Shown here in pieces: positions 41,182-53,489 of a DNA stretch of 64,000 nucleotides. The stretch lies in contig JAFCMP010000543.1 in NCBI GenBank assembly GCA_017506865.1, positions 1-64,000 of the forward strand, read 5' to 3'. Both the position numbers and the translations under genes were made by a program. Within the stretch, counting starts at the first letter, position 1. Each line of letters begins with the position of its first letter. This DNA comes from Tribonema minus. Taxonomy: Eukaryota > Sar > Xanthophyceae > Tribonematales > Tribonemataceae. The notes beneath the pieces were generated by a model. The model had not been told where the DNA came from. It made no database searches and was given only the letters and a program-made list of their open reading frames with translations.

Positions 41182-44100
41182 CTATTCGCGCAGACGCCCG
41201 CGGATGCGCCTTGCCAGCTGCATGTCCTTGGGCATGATGGTGACGCGCTTGGCATGTATGCACGCCAGGTTGGCGTCCTCAAAGAGGCCCACCAGGTGCG
41301 CCTCTGCCGCCTCCTGTAAAGCGTGTTGCAGTAGCAAAGCGGAGAAGTGTCAGATCCGGCTGCAAAGAAGCATCGAAAGTGCGACTGCGCGAGTGACAGT
41401 TTGGGCGCGCGCATCTGTGGTATTGAGCCTGAACCACACAGACATAGAAGTACCCATTAAAAAGCCTGAAACAGAAAAAGTCCTTCAAGGACTGCTTCCC
41501 ACACTTTCCTATGAGGTGCCGCAGTCGGACACTGACCTAGGGTAAGGGTAACGCTCGGCACCACACGCATGATGCAAGCCGCATTGTGGGCAGTGACACC
41601 AGAGAGATCGGTGTTTGTGCACGTACAAGCATGCACGGCTATGTAAGACACCTCGCTATTAGTGCTGCGCTTGGTGGAGCATTGACCGCTGCCGCATTAC
41701 AGCTACAGTAGTGGGGTTTGCCAAAGCATTGTGTGTGTCATACAGCGGTGCGCTTCAAGAGTACCCTTACTCTACATGTCTGCTTTGAGAGCATGGCACA
41801 TCTGACTTAAGATAACGAATGGGGTAGGTGAGAGCCACCAACAAATGCATGTTGGGATGCGGAATTTTGATGCAAGGGATTAAATAATGTTATCTCTTCT
41901 AGTAAAGGTTATTGTACAGTTAGAGTAACCTTCCAATTTGTTCGTGTCTGCACTGTTGCAAATCATGCTGAGCAAAATGACGCTGCCCTGTGCTTGGGAT
42001 TCAACGCACTCTTGGCGCGGTGAATCTCCCGCTGCAGCTGTCGTGTGGTTTAATTCACATCTGTTCGCCAGCAGTGGTACAGCCATGGGTTCGGGTTAAG
42101 AGTAGCTTTGTTGCGAAATGACGCTGCTCTACATTTGGGGGTTAGGAATATGTACCTTGGAGGGTGTGAATGGAAACAAATCAAAAGATCGTAGTGAATA
42201 TCGAAGTGAATACTAGGTGCACTTGGTTGTGGTTTTATTCAGACCTGTTGGCAAGCAGATTGACAAACTTGACTTAGGGTTAGTGTCGAGAGCCGATTCA
42301 GCAGTTCTCGGCTGGTACCTCCAGGCCTGCGCCCGGCTTACACCATGTAGCAATCATGGGGGAATCGGGGCCTGATATGGTCTTCAGCAGCTGAGCTGAC
42401 TTGCATCCAGACCAACTGTAAATAATTAGTGGATGTGAATGCTGCAACCAACTTTGTTGTCTGCAAAAGCAACGTGCTCACCTGCAGTGCGAGCACTGCG
42501 GTTGCTGCCCAGCGGTACTGCAAGCCACCCGGTGTGAAGCTCGTCTGCACCTCCTTGACCTGCGCAGCACAGTTCATGAAAATGAATGAATGATTCACGG
42601 ACATGATCGAAGGTGAGTACTGATCACAGCGCGCAAGGCGGCTTGCGAAGCTGTATCGGAGCAGTGTCTCAGAGGCTTCTACAAGCCATGCTTACCGTCG
42701 CCATCTAAAGTCAATGCCTGTCATTTGCGTGAAATGCAATGAACTTTGGTCTGCCAGACATTATCATACGCGGTGTAAGAGATGCATGATAGGTAGATTT
42801 GTGCTGACAGCGAGCATGCAAGACGCCGAATGAGCAGTTGTTTCAACATCAACAAATGTGACACAGGACGTGGTTGGTGCCGACGATGGCTGACACCATG
42901 TTCTGTTAGCCATCTGGTGATGGCACAGGCCCCTCAGCATGATGGATACCTACCTATGCATCATTGATGATCTTTGAGCTGGAAGCCCGCGTTGCAAAAC
43001 CATATGTTGTAATGAAAAAATGTCGTTGAAAAGTAGGCATCGGCATTTCGTCAAGGCAGCATCAATGTCGTGCATGTGAGAACTGACACTAAGAGAGCGC
43101 AGAGTGCGATGGTCGCGCTGACTTGGATGAAATTTGGTGCGGACTTGGTTAATGGTGGAGTGCCAAGCTGCTAATAAGGACATTGCCATTGTTCGGACTG
43201 ATATGGTTGCTGCCGGCAACACTGCACCAGACTGCTTTGCATCAAAGCTGCGGAGACGTTGCTTCAAATGTGTTTGATGCCATGTAGATCCTCCCAGTAT
43301 TTCAGGAGTAATCACATGTTTGACAAAATGCTTGTGATGAGAATGTAACTGCTGAGAGTGAGGGTAGGGATATATCAGGTGTCAATACCTCAAGGCAACT
43401 GCCTGCACTCAGAGCTCAGTTCCCTGATACAGAGCTGCTGTTTCCATGCCTGTCGATTGTTGGCATTCAAGTTCTACATGGGGGTTGAAGAGAATTGCCG
43501 TCATCCTGCCAATGATGTGGAGGAAGTAGGCACCTACATTTGCGGGCAGTTCCCATTGAAGCAACTGCTGTCCCACAAGATTTGTTTTTTGACTACTTCA
43601 CATGTTTTTTACTACTTCTGCAGTCAGCATAACAGTTTGCATCTGCAGCAGTGACACCGAGGCAGATTACAAGTCTTGTGCCAGGTTGCTGGTGAGGCGG
43701 GTTCTTTTTGAGTGACAGGCAAGGGCATATCAGAGTGATTGTGGGCTTGTTTCACCATTATGTATACCGCATACATTGTCACATGTGAGTGCTGCTACAT
43801 TTTCTTGATCACCGTGAGTACTGTCTTGACAGAAGGCTCGTTGAGTACGTGCGACAGCAGCTGTCACAAGATATCTGAAGCATGCCATCGAAACAGAAGC
43901 TGACTGACCTTGGTTCCTGTATTGTACAGGCTATACGAAAGCAGCACTGCTTGCACGTAAACGCAGGATCTCAACGCTCTGGGATCTCGACGATGGTCCG
44001 GCATTGAGGAGCCTGCCAAAACCAGCCGTGTATGTATGTCTGTATATCTGTATACATGATGCAGCGGCAGTTTCGCTGCCATGTTGCGCAGCAAGGTCGT

Positions 44101-45204
44101 GCAGAGCACATCAGCTCTTGGGTGTTCCAGATACACGCCTGCTGCACCGCGTCAAGTGCACGGTGGCCAGCACGCCACACCGCACCTGTATCTGGCCCTG
44201 AATCCTGCGCAACGCTGCGTGCAAGCTCACCAACAACTTTGCCCAGCCAATGTGCCAGGTTGAGGTTTACCAAACGCGCAGCACATTTTGCTGGAAAAGC
44301 ATAAGTTGAAGTTATCGTCTCGTTTGGGTGTTACAGACCCCCGCCCCCCCGCCGCACCTCCAGCAGTGCACCTGTTGCAAGAGGATCAGGTCAGTGTCCT
44401 GTTCATCAGGGCTGTTCCAACAAAGCCTGCAGTGTAAACATGTCCAGAACAGACGGCTTCGAGAGCGGCAGTGCCCACAGATCACTCACCAGCCGCGCGA
44501 ATGGCAACTTCCTGATCAGCAGCTCAGTGCTCCGCTGGTACGCGCGGATCTCCTTCAAGGCCTTCTCCCCAGGCTTGTGCCGGCGTTTCCTCGGTTTAAG
44601 CTGCTCTGCCCCACCCTTGCTGCAACGCAAGTGTACACAAATATTATTGGCTGAGGTCAGTGTATATGACAACGTATCTGTTGCTGCGCATATGTATGCT
44701 GACGGTCGTGCTGATGGTCAACACTGAGATGAGATCAGCAATAAGCACATTGAAGCCTGAGAGTGAGCCACACTCTCGACAGCGTAATGTGGGTGACAAA
44801 CATTGCACAGTGAGTGTCGCGGGAGCACTTGCCAATGCATTAATCAGAGCAAAGTGAGCTACACAGATGCGCTTGAGTTTGCCAAAGCGCTGCGCGCCAG
44901 CTGATGTGAAGACATCAAGGGCAAACTGGTGATGGCGGACCCTTGCAATGCGTGCAGGAACCAATGCACACTGCTGCCAACAGGTTGCGTCCATAGCATG
45001 TGTACGTGTATGCATTGCATGCGAATACTGAGCGACACAAACCAGGTTGATGATGCAGCTATTTTCTCTATATGAGGGAGCAATGAGGGCACATAATACA
45101 TGCACTTACGCTTGGGCGCGAGCAGCAGTCTTCTTGGCGCCTGGCGACTTAGGCCCGCCAATCATCGGGCTCTTTCGGAACGGTGTGCTTTTGCTGCGCG
45201 CCAT
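41182..45204 (-). CDS. CENH3: centromeric histone H3 variant, four exons
   Basis: Exons on the minus strand: 45204-45110, 44619-44490, 42559-42482, 41313-41182; product 144 residues. All introns are GT-AG (donors GTAAGT, GTGAGT, GTGAGC) and all phases match. The tail [17 protein letters not shown] lacks the normal H3 tail. The fold reads [19 protein letters not shown], then [19 protein letters not shown], then [19 protein letters not shown], and ends [18 protein letters not shown] plus RLRE. Loop 1 is three residues longer than in H3 and has Trp where H3 has Phe-Gln, both marks of CENP-A/CENH3. It replaces H3 in centromeric nucleosomes and directs kinetochore assembly. It is divergent from the KH-protein gene, with about 510 bp between starts. 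A non-centromeric H3 variant is the alternative but is less likely. Confidence 0.9.
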
Positions 45205-45715
45205 GGGGCCAGCCAAGGCTGGTATTGCGAGCAATAACGCAAAAGCGTTCGGAATACGTGAGTTGGGTCGGCACGCAAAAGATGCTGGTTACTTGAAATT
45301 GAAGAAGTCTGCCCCCTTATGTTGCTGCAGCATAAGTGTGAATGATGCTATGTTGATGGCCGACGGACACGTATGAAACCGATCAAACGTCACATTCTAA
45401 AAGCATAGTCAGGCCTTTCATTACCACCCTGCGTGCAAAGCTTTTTGGCACTCTTACCTTCACGCCCAAAGCAGCACGCACGTCAGTGACGCCAACACCG
45501 AGGCGGTCACCGCCAACAGGTGCAAGAGGCTGTTGCAGATCGTCTCACACCGTGTTTACACACAACCGTCGTGCTGCACACCTGGTGTTCCCTAATATTG
45601 CAGGAGATGGACGCTGGAAATTTAACAAGGTACTTCGAGAAGGTTCAATCTTATTGGGACTTTTTTTTTTTCTTAACCTTGCTTCACACCGTGGTTTTGG
45701 AGGAGAATCAGGAGG
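45205..45715. promoter_or_regulatory. shared intergenic region of two divergent genes
   Basis: About 510 bp between the CENH3 start (minus) and the start chosen for the KH protein (plus). No TATA box stands out. A T run lies at about 45660-45671. A bidirectional promoter is inferred from gene order only; a short upstream exon of the KH gene cannot be excluded. Confidence 0.45.
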
Positions 45716-48700
45716 ATGACCAGCGCGCCTGCTCCCCAGCAGCAACCGCAGGCGCCAGCAGCGCCTGAGCGACAGGCTCCAGCACCCAGAAGAGTCATTG
45801 ACCATCCCAATCTGAAAGCCAAGTTTCGGCTGCAGATATGGGTACCGCCGGAGCAGGTAGCGAAGATCATGAACAAGAATGGACCGCTGGGTGGCATGTT
45901 CAGGGATCCTCAGATTATGCGCGTACTGGTGCCACAGCAGCAACCGCAGCCTGCGGACAACGCTCAGGTAAAGTTCAGCTGTTTCACGAAAGATCATCGC
46001 GCCTTGTTTTGCCGGAAGCTGAGTAAAACTTTACTAAAGACCGGACACCCCAAGCTCCTGCACTTCCAATCTGCCGACTTGCCAGGAACGAATCGGGATG
46101 GTGATTGTGTGATGTCAGCAGCAATCACGTTTCGCGTGTGGATCAGCTGATTGTGGTTCTCCGAGTCTGACGCCTCGCAAAAGCCAAGAGCATCAGTGGT
46201 TGGTCAACAAGCACAAATCACATGCCAACATTATCGCGTCTTCGTTCCTAGTGCTGTCCTGCATTGCGCAGTTTTCATGTGTGCCTCTTCCGATCTTGTT
46301 TGGCTGCCTGCCGCCCTGGAGCAGCGGCTGTGGGCGCCTATATCCATACTGGGGGACCCTTCTGGTGTGCACAGAGCCGTCTGTGCCATCACAGATCTGG
46401 TCCATGGGGAGGTGGACGACTGTGTGGCAGACTTCTTCTTGCACCCACGCAGGTACAGTAGAAATGCTGCAGATTTTCACGATGCCTGTTGTCATCAGAT
46501 GCGGCAAATGCAGTAGTTACCGTTCCTGCTGAGTTGAGAGGAGGGGCTCATGTGCTTCCAGCTGCAAACAATGACGACAACTTCTGTGAGCGATGCTGCA
46601 CTCGCATGCATGATACTGTTGTTCAGCAATCATGACTTGTCCCCGAGAGATTATGTGCCCTCCCCGCTGCCATTACTTGCATGCAATATCGGTTACATGG
46701 CTTTTGTGCCATGAATTGCCTAAATATTGATTGTGCCAGCCAATGCACTAGACACTGACATTGTGCCAAGGCGGGTGCCTTCTGAACGCAACTGTGTGCC
46801 GTTTTTTCTGGACTGGGCTGCAGAGCTCAGCGTTTGCGGTTGGTTGCCTGCTTACCTGCCCACTGATTGTGACAGGCTGGCTGCGGTTGTGGGGCCTGAT
46901 GGACAGACAGTGCGGCGTATCAGTGCAGAGACAAATGTGCGCATCTACATACCCGGCATGGTGAGCCCACTCTTGAAGTACGCCATGTTTAGTGTACTTT
47001 CGTTCTCATTCAGTTGGCATGCAACAGAGTCCGTAACTCAAACATATGCTGATAGCAACGCACCTCGCGCGTTGCGGACATCCTTCAAGAGCCCATCACT
47101 GGTTACCTAGCACACTCGACGACAGGCACAAGCTTTGTGGAGGGGTGCTGTGCTGAGTTGTGTTTTTGGACATCTATCACTGATGGTTGACGCATGTGCA
47201 GGCGCTACCAGCCAATCACGCTACATCAGTGACATGTTACATGCCGTTGCTTGAGTCCACCTGGCAGCAGATGGCTGCCATGCATGCTAAGGTCACAGCG
47301 ACCATATGCCCTTTCTCAACGTCACGCCATGTTACCTGTTGCAGCTGAAACAGGAAGGCAAGCACCCTGTTGGCAGCGGCAAGTACCCGGCGCCCCCTGC
47401 CAACATACAGCTGGAGGGCGAAGCTGATGGCGTATTTACTGCGGTGGACCTGATAATGGCTGCTGTGGACCGCTTTCCTGTGCACACTACCAGTGCGCCT
47501 GCTGCAAGGGTACATGCAGCAATTGCGCTATTGCAGTTGAAGTGTTGTGAACTTAAAGAACACATTTGGCACTTTGTTCATGTTCAGCAGCGTGTGATAA
47601 CTCATCACTCATGATCATGTGTCATCCATGCATCTGTGGCCGTCCCCGTGCTTCGTGAATGCAGTTTTGCCAGTCGTGGTTGCAGCTCAGGCAGTGGCTG
47701 GTGCAAGTGTGCTCCCTGTGCATGCACTTGCATGCCTTCCAACCACTCACTCTGTGCCTCTGCGCGCAACTCTGGGTCGTGGCAGGGATCGTCAACACCT
47801 TCGGGCGCGGGGCAAGCTGCGTCGCAATCTCACTCCAAGGCAGCACCACCTGCTGCAGCATCAGTTCCTTCTGAAGGGAAAGAGGGGGCTCAGAAGGAGG
47901 CAAAGGAGGGGGGTGGAAAGGCGGGGGGGGAGGGGGGCGGGAAGGGGGGAGCAGATGGGGCCGAGAAGGGCGCAAATGCACCTGCAGCGCAAGCGCCACC
48001 AGCGGTAAAGGAGCCAACAGTGGAGGAGACTGTTGTGGTGCCTGGTCACAAGGTGAGACCATCAGCTATTGACTGGGTGACTATCACTTTTGAATTGAAG
48101 TTGCCATATCTGTTATATGGTATGTGGCTGTGATTTTAAGACAGCAGAGGCTTTTGGGTGCTTAGTAGAGCAGCACAGGCGTTATTGTTGAGCGCTGCTA
48201 CACACAGGTGTCCTAGTGCGGCTCATCACGATTACAGCATCACTTCATATTTTAACTTCAACTGGCTCTACAGGTGTCCTGGTGCAGCTCATCACGTTAC
48301 AGCATAACTTCGTATTTCAACTTCAACTTCAACTGGCTCCCACGCAGGATGCATGCACCGCACACTTTCTGCGGAATTCCATGAATCACATGTAACATCA
48401 GCTGCAGTCATTGGTAGACTTGACCGGTGAATGTGAAACACAGACATCATGTGCATCACGTGCATCCGTGCCGTCACGGCAGCTTTGTCAATCAGTTACC
48501 TCAATAATCAGGCAACATGGCACGCATGGCACCGCACACTGAAAGTCCTGACGGAGTGTACAGTCTCTCAGCAGCTGCATACTCTTTCCCCATGTAGCAG
48601 GATGCTGGCACTTTGTGTACGGTGCAGGCTTCCATACCGTGCTGATGTCTTCAACAGCATTGCCCTGTAATAGCTGCGGAGCCTCAGCACTGGCGGATCG

Positions 48701-51498
48701 CAAGGCGGACTCTCGGCAGTTGCTAATTGCTTCTTCATGCTGATTGTGCAACCCCACATATGCTCTGATGCCCGCAATATTTCAGGCCCTTAGCCAACCC
48801 CATATTTGTTGTTATTTCAAATGCCAATTTGCAGGTGCGGCCGCTGATGGGGACAACAGGGGGCTCTCAGAACAGGCCATCTGTCCTGCGCGACATCCAG
48901 CGCATTGCGGGCGTAACTGCCAGTACGAAGCGCGCCAACAACATCAGCAGCGATGGCGGGAAAACGGACACGCAGGGCACAGGTGCCACCGACACCCCAG
49001 AGGCAGCTGCGTCAGCAGCAGCAGCAGCAGCGGAGGCATATGCAGCTGCAAAAGACGAGGCTGTGGAGGCAGGGGCAGGAGATGGTGTGGCAGAGGCGGA
49101 AGTGGCCGAGGCACCAGCAGCATCGGAGCAGGCGGAAGCAGATGCTATGGAAGGTCGGTACGCTTCGCTGTAGGTACTTGTGCTGAACATGAAGGTGGAT
49201 AGGCAGTGAGCAGCGTCGCCATTACGGATGGAATGGGATCACAGCCGATGATGCTTGCAGTGGACATGCACATGAGATTCCCCCAGCGACCAGCATCGCC
49301 ACCAGAGATTACGGTAGTCGGCTGATCCAGTTCTCTGCAGCTTGTCTGCTGATGTGGCTTTGCTATGACTGTTGGGCTGATGCTCTACTGCTGCATGACG
49401 TGATTTGATAAATGTTGATTATATACCATACACAGCATTCCTCAAAAGTCTGTTATACTTGTATACTGCAGTACGTCCCTAGCTTCATTCCCATGTGCTT
49501 GTCACACCGTCCATGTGCAGGGGTGCCTATTATCATGACTTCAAAGCTAGCACTTGGTTGCAGGTCAGACATACAGCGAGTGAAGTATACCTTTGTGGTG
49601 ACCGTGTGCTTTATTCACATGCAGCAACGGATGGTGCAGTGGAAGGCCAAGGCACTGAGGACGTCGCCGCTGCTGAGCCAGTGGAGGAATCTTCTGAGGA
49701 AATTTCTGCGGTTCATGAAGAAAGTGCAGACAATGAGCCAGATCAGCAGGAGCAGGAGGCACAGCAGGCAGTTGAGCCGTCAAAGGAGACCAGGGTGGAG
49801 GGTGCAGCAGGAGGCGTAGAGGGCAAGGCCACATCGCAGGAAGAGACAGAAATGTGAGTTTGTATATGCTGGATGAGAAGACTTACGGAGTGTGTGTGCA
49901 GCTGTCGGTCCAATCGTATTGGACGTGGTGAGCATGACTTTAGTCATCAGCAGACAAGGCTGTCACCTCACAAGTACTGCTGTGGCTCACTGTGTCATGC
50001 CATTTCCTCAGTGTGTCATGACATCTGTGGAGACCTGCAGATTGGGACTGTACAGAGCAAGTGCCCATGTGGCAATTTGGCCCACAAGCAGCGAACGCAA
50101 TTGACATGGTATTAGTCGCAGAGAGAGGATTCGCGTTTGTTGATTACATGTAAAGAACACCATGCAGTTGCGCAAAGACCCATGTTGCAATGGGAAAGTC
50201 TGTGAAGTGTCCCGTTTCTTCTGTTTGAAACAAAGCACGCGGCGGCAATTGAGCAATTGTGTGATTGCCACGTGATAGCTGTCACAACAATTTTCAACGA
50301 GTAGGTTGCCCGACTAAGAGAACATCAGACAGCGTATCATGTATGTAGTGGTGAACGTGTGCTTGATTTACAGTTCTGGCTGAACAACGTCATGCTGCAA
50401 ATGGTCTAGCTTATGCGTGTGCGTCCACTTTCAAAGCGAGCAAGGTACTGAGTTTTTCAGGGTCCAATGCCTGACCCCAAACAAACCATCACGTAGTCTG
50501 TACATGTACCTCACCATTTGCACGCCGCACGCGCTATTTGTTGTACAGACCTTCTGAGCCCACAGCTGCTGAAGCTGCAACAGCGGCACCATCACCACCA
50601 TCGCCACCAACTGCAACAGCGGCATCACAGGCTGTTGCCCCACAACCCATCTCTCTGACCATCAGTGGCCCTGCTAGTGCAGTGGCACTGGCTGTGGAGA
50701 CCATCAATGCCATCATTGAGGACAAAAGCACCATCTACGAGGTAATTCGTGATTCAAGAAACGCTTTAGAAATCAACTGGTAGGAAACTGAAGTTGATGT
50801 TGAAGTGAGCATACGTTCACCAGCAGCTTCTGCATGCCAATGCCCCGTAAATGCAGCGCACACAGTTTGTGCACTACATGTACTTCTTTGTCTCTTTGTT
50901 CAGCCACATGCAGCAGTATCACGTGGATGCGTATCTAGCGGCCAGCGTAACTTGTCCATGAGTGTGTGTGTAATCCATGCCCACAATGTATATCGACAGC
51001 CGGACTTCATCACGATGCATCCTTGATTATGTCACGCCGTGCCGATATTCTTGTCATTGGCTGCGTGCAAGCTGGCAGCAAAGCCTTTCTCTGTCTTTGC
51101 GAACCGCAGAGTGAGCAGCAGTGCATGCACCTTTGTGCGAATACAGTATGCAAAACACTGGTAGCATACTTATCCATCACATTAGGAAGCTGCACTGCGT
51201 TCAGTGATTAATTGGGTCTGTCACTATTGTTATATGTGCTGGGACATCAAAGCGGTGATGACCAACAGCTCTCCTCATCAGTTCCTACAACAAACTACTT
51301 TGTGCCGCAATTGTGATTCACAATAACATCAGAAGCATGACTGATGCTGAGGCAAATGCAGATGCTTCTCATGGTAGTGCAGGCCGATGCTCTTCAGAAG
51401 GTTTGATCACACTGCTGACATGCGCTCTTGGCTCTCGTGCTGCAGGTCATGAAGGCTTTGCGCTTGAAAGCGCCCAAGCGCCCCTCGCAGCAACAGCC

Positions 51499-51537
<39 letters not shown>

Positions 51538-51853
51538 CAAGCAGGGCGGGAGGGGCGGGGGGAAGTCATTTGGCAACAAGGGACGGGGGGGAGGTGCGCC
51601 TTCAGCTGCTCCGGCTGCTGCCACAACCACTGCTGCTCCTGCTTCTGCGGATGCAGCGCCACTTGCCGGTGACGCTGCTGGTGCTGCTGCAGCGAGCAAC
51701 GGTGGTGAAGGGGGGCGAGGGGGGGGGGGCAGAGGAGGAGGAAGGGGGTTCAAGGGCAAACCCAGGGGCAAGGGGGGCAGGGGAGGGGGGCGAGGCCGGG
51801 GAGGGGAGTCCAAGGGGGCAAAACCCCCTGCTGGTGCTGACCCCGGTTGGTGA
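45716..51853 (+). CDS. KH-domain and RGG-box RNA-binding protein, nine exons
   Basis: Exons: 45716-45967, 46325-46452, 46876-46960, 47345-47509, 47786-48052, 48835-49153, 49625-49853, 50549-50741, 51446-51853. Phases match at every junction; the product is 681 residues. KH-like unit 1 is FRLQIWVPPEQVAKIM to ISILGDPSGVHRAVCAI (degenerate G-x-x-G). Unit 2 has the loop VVGPDGQTVRRI and ends QLEGEADGVFTAVDLI. Unit 3 starts VRPLMGTTGG, is interrupted by a long acidic, Ala/Glu-rich insert (exons 6-7), and ends ISLTISGPASAVALAVETI. The C-terminus is a poly-Gln tract, then many RGG/GRGG repeats (from about 51541). It probably binds RNA or single-stranded nucleic acid (vigilin/HEN4-like class); the exact orthologue is not known. 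The acceptor of exon 2 is the least certain. Confidence 0.82.
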
Positions 51854-53489
51854 TGTGGTACATGGATGATGTGCATTGTGTGCGTACGTGTATCAGTCAT
51901 GGTGATTGTGTTGGGGAGAACCTAGGGCAACAGAGTGTGTCAATTGGAGGCAAGGGGGGCACAGCAAATGCAAAGAAAAACTGTGAAGGCACCACAGCCA
52001 CCAGTTCCCGTTATTCGTGCGTGGTCTTCAAGCGTGCTGTGTCTTCATGTCACAAGGAGTTGTGTACGTGACGCTGATGACTGCAGGCACCTCATACGCT
52101 TTGTCTCACTCCAAGCAGGATCATACATGACAGAAGCACCTGGCAGAGCTGCCTTACCAGAGCATGATGGGGCTTCTGTTGTTGCAGCAGCGAACTTGTT
52201 CCAGTCTCGCTTCAGCATCCGCACCCGCACACCACTGCAAAACCGACACCACAGTAGGGAACTAACTACATTTACTTATCATTATTACACTTGCAGCGCA
52301 TCCATACGCTTTTGTCATGAGGTGTATGTAACTTCGGGTATGTAGCTGTTTTGTGCCAAAGCTGGAATTAAAACGAAGTGCACAACCAGCTTGTTGATTT
52401 CAGGGCATCACACTTCAAGCATCTTCCGAGTATGGAGTAGTAGGTGCAGAGGTGTGGCGAGACATGCGGGGAGTACGAGGTGCAGAGGTGTGGCGAGACA
52501 TGCGGGCAACATTGAATGGGAAGAGGAAGCACTGAGTGATGGAGCTGGGCTGCCAGTTCCATGGAGGGTCATGGTCTACCTCTGCCCTTGTAGGTCATTG
52601 CCCAATACACCAGCACGTACCAAGTGTAGTGATTGGTGTCAACCTCAGCCGCCCTGGGGGCATTTCAGAGCTCAATATGTCAGTAGTGCAGCACGTGTAT
52701 CAGCCGCTGACATGCGCATCTGTAATGTTCAGGGCGCGAAAAAGCCCCGATGACAGATGTCCAGCTTGCAACCAGAATCTACGTGTGCCTCTGTAAACAC
52801 CTTGAAAGTGTCTCAATGCGCATCGCCGATCACTTCTTGATGACATCGCAATATGGCATTCCTCCCTCCCTCAAGTTGTCATCGATCTGCCCCCATTACA
52901 CTCCGCCATGTGCGTCATTACATGCAAAGAGAACGTCTGTGTGGAGCGCTGCCCTGAGAACTGAACATATCCACGGCAGTGCTATGACTTTTGCTCTAAA
53001 GAAAAGCAAGAGTAGTGGCTGCTCCTGGCACCAACATCCTGCCTGCATTGTCTTTAGCATTATAATTTATGCACAGCCTGCAAGCTAATGCATGCGGCCT
53101 ACACACAAGTAAAATCAACGTACTGTCAACCACAGTCAAGTAGGCCTGTCACAGTGAGCCAGAGCAATTGTGCTCGCAGCGGTCAACGTGCTCAGCATCG
53201 CACCAGCATGCATACCTCCTTAGCATATGGACATCAGGCTGATCAGAGGCAAATATGGCACTGAGAATCAAGATCAATGGAAGGTAGAGACAAGGTGTAA
53301 TTTTACCCAATTGCCCGCACATGTGAACTGCAGCCAGCCAGCTTTTGCATTTACATGTTGCTCCTGCATCATCAACAAGTTCAAAAGGTCAGCTGTGAGA
53401 GGTTGCAATGAGCACTGTTTCAATGTGCAGTCAGGTTGCACTTCAGGTTGTGCGCAAGTGAAGAACCAGCAGTCGGCGGTGGGCAGCTG
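51854..53489. other. 3' flank without recognised gene
   Basis: Contains a TGTAA at 52327-52331 that could end the KH-gene transcript, a 34-bp tandem duplication (about 52444-52509, unit GGTGCAGAGGTGTGGCGAGA plus flank), and the diverged LINE-A piece at 52728-52965. No coding region is supported. Confidence 0.5.
52728..52965 (-). mobile_element. old, diverged LINE-A 3' fragment
   Basis: CAGGGCGCGAAAAAGCCC is kept (about 52731), followed by weakly matching blocks: TTGAAAGTGTC, ATGGCATTCC, and TGTGGAGCGCTGCCC near 52938. These are in the same order as in the 841-1120 copy. The terminal GTACA tail is missing. Confidence 0.65.

Noticed and set aside
41182-41400. First impression of a frameshifted histone H3 pseudogene.
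   Set aside because: The apparent frameshift is an intron: TTTACAG precedes the exon, and three more exons with matching phases were found upstream.
40991-41545. 184-codon plus-strand frame rich in Arg and Cys.
   Set aside because: It lies antisense to CENH3 exon 4 and its intron; the histone reading on the other strand explains the sequence.
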